DNA of 64,000 nucleotides, taken from Ustilago trichophora (lineage: Eukaryota > Basidiomycota > Ustilaginomycetes > Ustilaginales > Ustilaginaceae). Below are positions 60,918 through 64,000 of the stretch, in pieces. The translations under genes and the position numbers were made by a program. Position 1 is the first letter of the stretch, and each line of letters opens with the position of its first letter. Location of the stretch: the NCBI GenBank assembly GCA_900323505.1, contig OOIN01000001.1, forward strand, positions 1,798,001 to 1,862,000. Reading direction: 5' to 3'. The notes beneath the pieces were generated by a model. It had not been told where the DNA came from. It ran no database searches and saw nothing but the letters and a program-made list of their open reading frames with translations.

Positions 60918-61409
60918 TCTACGATTCAGCGTTCGTTGGGAGATGTGACGGGTTAAAGATGATGGTGTACGGAGAAAAGTGGAGAGCATGTACTGTAAGA
61001 AGGAGGGAGGATGCATGCACGTTTTCTTGTGACAGGTGAAGCTTTGGAAGGACAGAGAGAAGAAAAAGAAAAAAAAATGGACGGACCACCAAATTTTGTG
61101 CACGTCATTTTTGATATAGTACTGCCTCTCTGCTGCCAACTTTTTTGTCTTGCCGAGGCAAATTTGCCTTCTCGAAGAACGTGCACAACCGGCTGCAGAT
61201 CTCCCGATTACAAGACCCTTTCGCGCGTCGTTGGTGACACCGAACCGCAGGCACAGACCATGTCCACGCCAACATGGAAAAGACAGTTGTAAGGGGAGAG
61301 GATGTAATGCTTTGGGTATCTCATTGCGTATGTGCTTCGATGAAGCGTCAATGGAATTCGGCTGCTACAGATGGATATGCTGCGGAACCAGAGCGGAAGA
61401 ATTAGGCGT
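60918..61409. other. MTAP upstream region and GNL1-like 3' end
   Basis: 492 bp. It holds the possible N-terminal extension of MTAP (to 60989), a TACTGTA motif at 60991-60997 and an A-rich patch near 61060-61078. Nothing else is recognised. Confidence 0.55.
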
Positions 61410-63866
61410 CTATTTCTCTCCCTCCTCCTCGTCTTCTCCTTCCTCGTCTTCTTCGTCTTCGTCCTCGTCCTCATCGCCACCTTCAACAGCAAGTGCGCTA
61501 AAGAGAGAATTGGTGCTTCCTCCGAGTCCTCCTTGCTCCTCATCCTCGTCCTCATCGTCTTCATCATCATTCTCCTCAACTGCACCAAAATCAAACCTAA
61601 CCTTCCTTGCAATTGCCTCATCATCATCACTCTCCATCTGTTCACCATCTTCGTCTTTCTTGTCCTCATCCTCTCCTTCGTGTTCGTCCTCATCGTCGGG
61701 GTTGGGAGCCGTGAGCAGATCCCCTGTGGCACTTTCCGCCGCTGCTTGGTCGAGCTCCGGAATCCAGATGCCGTCACCCATACTCCTCTCATCTCGACGA
61801 GTTGAAGTTGGCGGTCTGAACGCCCACTTGATCCTCCCCTCCGCCACGGCACGCATGACCAGATTTCCCGCCCTGTTGACGTCCCATCTGTTCGCCTTTG
61901 CCGTTTTGTAGTTATACCTCCTCGCTACGGCCTCCAAGATCTTGACCCCTGTCCAAATCTGTTCCACATCCTCTGGTACCTCCTCCCCGTCATCATCAGG
62001 GGGGTATTCGAGCTGCAGCACCTTCTCCAGCGCCACATGTTCAGCGACAAACCTGATACACGAAGTGATAGCCTGCACCTGAGAGATGGCCAGAATCGCA
62101 CCCATGACTTGCATCTCCATCCCAATCAGCGAGGGAAAGACCAAACCGGGTGAATCGCATAGTCGGATTTGACCCCGGTGGGATTCTTCCCCCACAGCCT
62201 TCTCAGACGGAGGAGCGGGAGTGGCGGTAGAAGAGGGGCTGTTGAGGGGGATCAGGAAATGCGTCTGGAAATGCTTTGTCTTGCCTGGAGTCTTGGAAGC
62301 TCGAACAACTTTGGAGCCAAAGAGAGCATTGAGTAGGGATGATTTGCCGACATTCGGTTGGCCGATGAGACCTATGGTGAGATAGGGGAGGTGCGAGCGC
62401 GTTTGCTTGTGGTCTTTGTTTGTACTACTATCAGGAGTTGATGCCTTTGGCGGTTCTTTGGAAAGGTTGTTGTGAGCTTCGCTGTGCTCTTCCGCACCTT
62501 CGAACCCTTCAGTGTGCAGCTGAACCCGTCGCTCGACGCCCTCCCAATCCGTGTCAGTCGCACAGGGCGGCATCCACTGCTTGCTCTTGCTCTCATCCTC
62601 CTGTATCACTTTGGGCGGAGTAGTGAGATCCGTGTGAGCCTTCCTTAGCGCCGCGAAAAGATCCTTTCTCGAATGGGGTGATAGGTAAGGGGCGAATCTA
62701 GTCCTCGCCCCCTGGCCTTCCATCCTTTCGAGCTTGGCATAACTCTCCGTAGCCACGACTTCCCACCTGGGATAGAGTTCCTTAAGATAAGCCTTCCAAC
62801 TGTCGACGATGTCCTTGGGTACGATGTCTGCTTTAGTGAGTACAATGATCACCTTCAGCCGCATGTATCGTTCCAAAAACCCGATGAGACTCGGTGGCAG
62901 ATGCAGTAATGGACAGCGAGCATCAGCCAGGACGCAGACCAGATCGCTTCGCTCACAAACACGCCACAGCTGCCGGTATACTTCGATATTGCGCTCGTAC
63001 AGGCTGCCAATCACAGAGGTGCCGGGGGAAGGACGGTGCTGGAGGAGTTTGGCGATGCCGTCCTGAGAGGTGATGCTTGAGACCATTCGGCTGCCGCCCA
63101 TAGTTTGCGGGGCCGAGACCTCGAATGCGGCCTTGTCTTGAGATCGCGTGTGTGATGTCAGGCCAGCAAAGAGCGGGGAAGAGGTGAAGAAGGCGCGCTC
63201 AACGACGGCGTCTGTTTTACGAAGCCATTGCCGGAAGACCTCTGTCTCTTGGGAGTGAATCGTTTTGGTGTCCATGTCGGTTCGCCATTTGGGTCGTTTG
63301 GGTAGGCGAAGCTCTCCAGTCTCTTCGATACCTGTGATGCCTGGATCTTCGCCATCGTCTGCTTCATCATCTTCGTCATCTGATGAGCTGTCTTCCTGAT
63401 CGTGCCCATTCCCGTTCCTCGCAGAGCCGTCGAGCCAGCCTGCGAGTGGGTGCGAGTCACGTTCGTCCTTTCGACTCTGTTCCTGATCCACAAGACGCTG
63501 GTGATTCTCCGCACGAGCGCGGCCAAATCTCGAATAGTCGAAATGTGTGAGCTCGTCGGGGATGGGTCTTTGCAGGTCGGCGTACGACGCAAGAATGTTG
63601 AGACGCTCGAGAACGGGAGGAGAGAGCTTGGAGAAGGCCGATTCCTCGAGCTGGACGGTACGTCTGCGAGATTCGAAAGTCGCTTGTTGGTCTGGTGGTA
63701 GAAGGCCAGAACGTCCTATTCTGCCTCCTCCAGCAGCGGCGCCGCCTCTTCCTCGATTTCGACCTCTGCCACGACTACCTTTACCGCCGCGAGCTTCATT
63801 GGCTTCGGCGCTGCCGGCTGCTTTGCGCAGCTTGGCTTTCTGCGCTTTTGATGGTTTCTTGACCAT
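61410..63866 (-). CDS. Circularly permuted GTPase of the GNL1 (YlqF/YawG, HSR1_MMR1) family
   Basis: 818 aa from an ATG at 63866 (MVKKPSKAQKAKLRK); upstream in-frame codons to 63998 lack any conservation clue. The start is Lys/Ala-rich, then an Arg/Gly-rich patch (GRGRNRGRGG). The G-domain is permuted, with G4 (VIIVLTKADIVP) preceding G1 (GQPNVGKSSLLNALFGS) and G3 (CDSPGLVFPS), as in GNL1/Lsg1/Nog2-type ribosome-biogenesis GTPases. YMRLKV and DARCPLLHLPPSLIGFLE before G4 fit GNL1 best. The C-terminal 70 residues are almost all Asp and Glu. Human GNL1 is 607 aa; the extra length is linker (Asp/Glu/Ser-rich near 190-215) and tail. The role is probably ribosomal-subunit maturation, by family. 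It lies on the same strand as MTAP and upstream of it. Confidence 0.87.
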   Translation of the reverse strand: MVKKPSKAQKAKLRKAAGSAEANEARGGKGSRGRGRNRGRGGAAAGGGRIGRSGLLPPDQQATFESRRRTVQLEESAFSKLSPPVLERLNILASYADLQRPIPDELTHFDYSRFGRARAENHQRLVDQEQSRKDERDSHPLAGWLDGSARNGNGHDQEDSSSDDEDDEADDGEDPGITGIEETGELRLPKRPKWRTDMDTKTIHSQETEVFRQWLRKTDAVVERAFFTSSPLFAGLTSHTRSQDKAAFEVSAPQTMGGSRMVSSITSQDGIAKLLQHRPSPGTSVIGSLYERNIEVYRQLWRVCERSDLVCVLADARCPLLHLPPSLIGFLERYMRLKVIIVLTKADIVPKDIVDSWKAYLKELYPRWEVVATESYAKLERMEGQGARTRFAPYLSPHSRKDLFAALRKAHTDLTTPPKVIQEDESKSKQWMPPCATDTDWEGVERRVQLHTEGFEGAEEHSEAHNNLSKEPPKASTPDSSTNKDHKQTRSHLPYLTIGLIGQPNVGKSSLLNALFGSKVVRASKTPGKTKHFQTHFLIPLNSPSSTATPAPPSEKAVGEESHRGQIRLCDSPGLVFPSLIGMEMQVMGAILAISQVQAITSCIRFVAEHVALEKVLQLEYPPDDDGEEVPEDVEQIWTGVKILEAVARRYNYKTAKANRWDVNRAGNLVMRAVAEGRIKWAFRPPTSTRRDERSMGDGIWIPELDQAAAESATGDLLTAPNPDDEDEHEGEDEDKKDEDGEQMESDDDEAIARKVRFDFGAVEENDDEDDEDEDEEQGGLGGSTNSLFSALAVEGGDEDEDEDEEDEEGEDEEEGEK

Positions 63867-64000
63867 GTTGTTGCTATGCGACCCTGCTCGGTCTCCGGAT
63901 GGTCCTGTGATATGATGGTAAAGGAGCTCCATCAGGTAGAAGGTCGTAGCAGCTGCGTGTGACTTTACACAAATCTTCCTGCCAAAAATAAGGCCCAACA

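Overview
The window is nuclear DNA of a basidiomycete smut fungus (Ustilaginaceae: the Ustilago, Sporisorium and Pseudozyma group). Most genes are long single exons, the few introns are short with GTRNGT donors, and 5' leaders are pyrimidine-rich. The decisive evidence is a b mating-type locus at about 33.6-37.6 kb: two divergent homeodomain genes, bW (minus) and bE (plus), share a 212-bp promoter and are flanked by nat1 and c1d1, the neighbours known at smut b loci. I cannot name the species or the b allele from sequence alone.

Layout. 0.1-9.4 kb: a RING protein with SUMO-interaction motifs, a mitochondrial uL30 ribosomal protein and an unrecognised Ser-rich acidic protein, separated by two gene-poor stretches rich in simple repeats. 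9.7-18.4 kb: Sld2-like replication initiator (minus), a two-domain flavoprotein (plus) and casein kinase 1 (plus, one intron). 20-28.7 kb: proteasome lid subunit Rpn5 and endocytic adaptor Sla2 (both minus), then PalI/Rim9 pH-signalling membrane protein (plus). 28.9-30.6 kb: a small voltage-sensor-like membrane protein (minus). 30.6-39.3 kb: nat1, bW, bE, c1d1. 39.4-47.6 kb: INO80 subunit Ies1 (minus) and a large DEAH-box helicase of the DHX29/DHX57 type (plus). 49-52.8 kb: an Ala/Gln-rich LEA-like protein (one intron) and a NUDCD1-like protein. 54.8-64 kb: a SNF2/RING ATPase with SUMO-interaction motifs (plus), methylthioadenosine phosphorylase (minus) and a circularly permuted GTPase of the GNL1 type (minus).

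How the genes work together. Most are unrelated housekeeping genes. The b genes are the exception: bE and bW from different alleles form the heterodimer that starts filamentous, pathogenic dikaryotic growth in smuts. The most striking non-coding signal is a cluster of nine ACAAAGGG cores, the known binding site of the pheromone response factor Prf1. Seven are perfect 9-mers (ACAAAGGGA). They start inside the bE intron and fill the bE-c1d1 intergenic region (37313-38510), while the shared bE/bW promoter has only near-matches. This suggests that pheromone control of b acts from the 3' side of bE. SLA2, a classic flank of ascomycete MAT loci, lies 8 kb from this basidiomycete b locus.

No rRNA, clear tRNA, transposon or CRISPR array was recognised. 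One degenerate tRNA-like hairpin and several microsatellites are listed.
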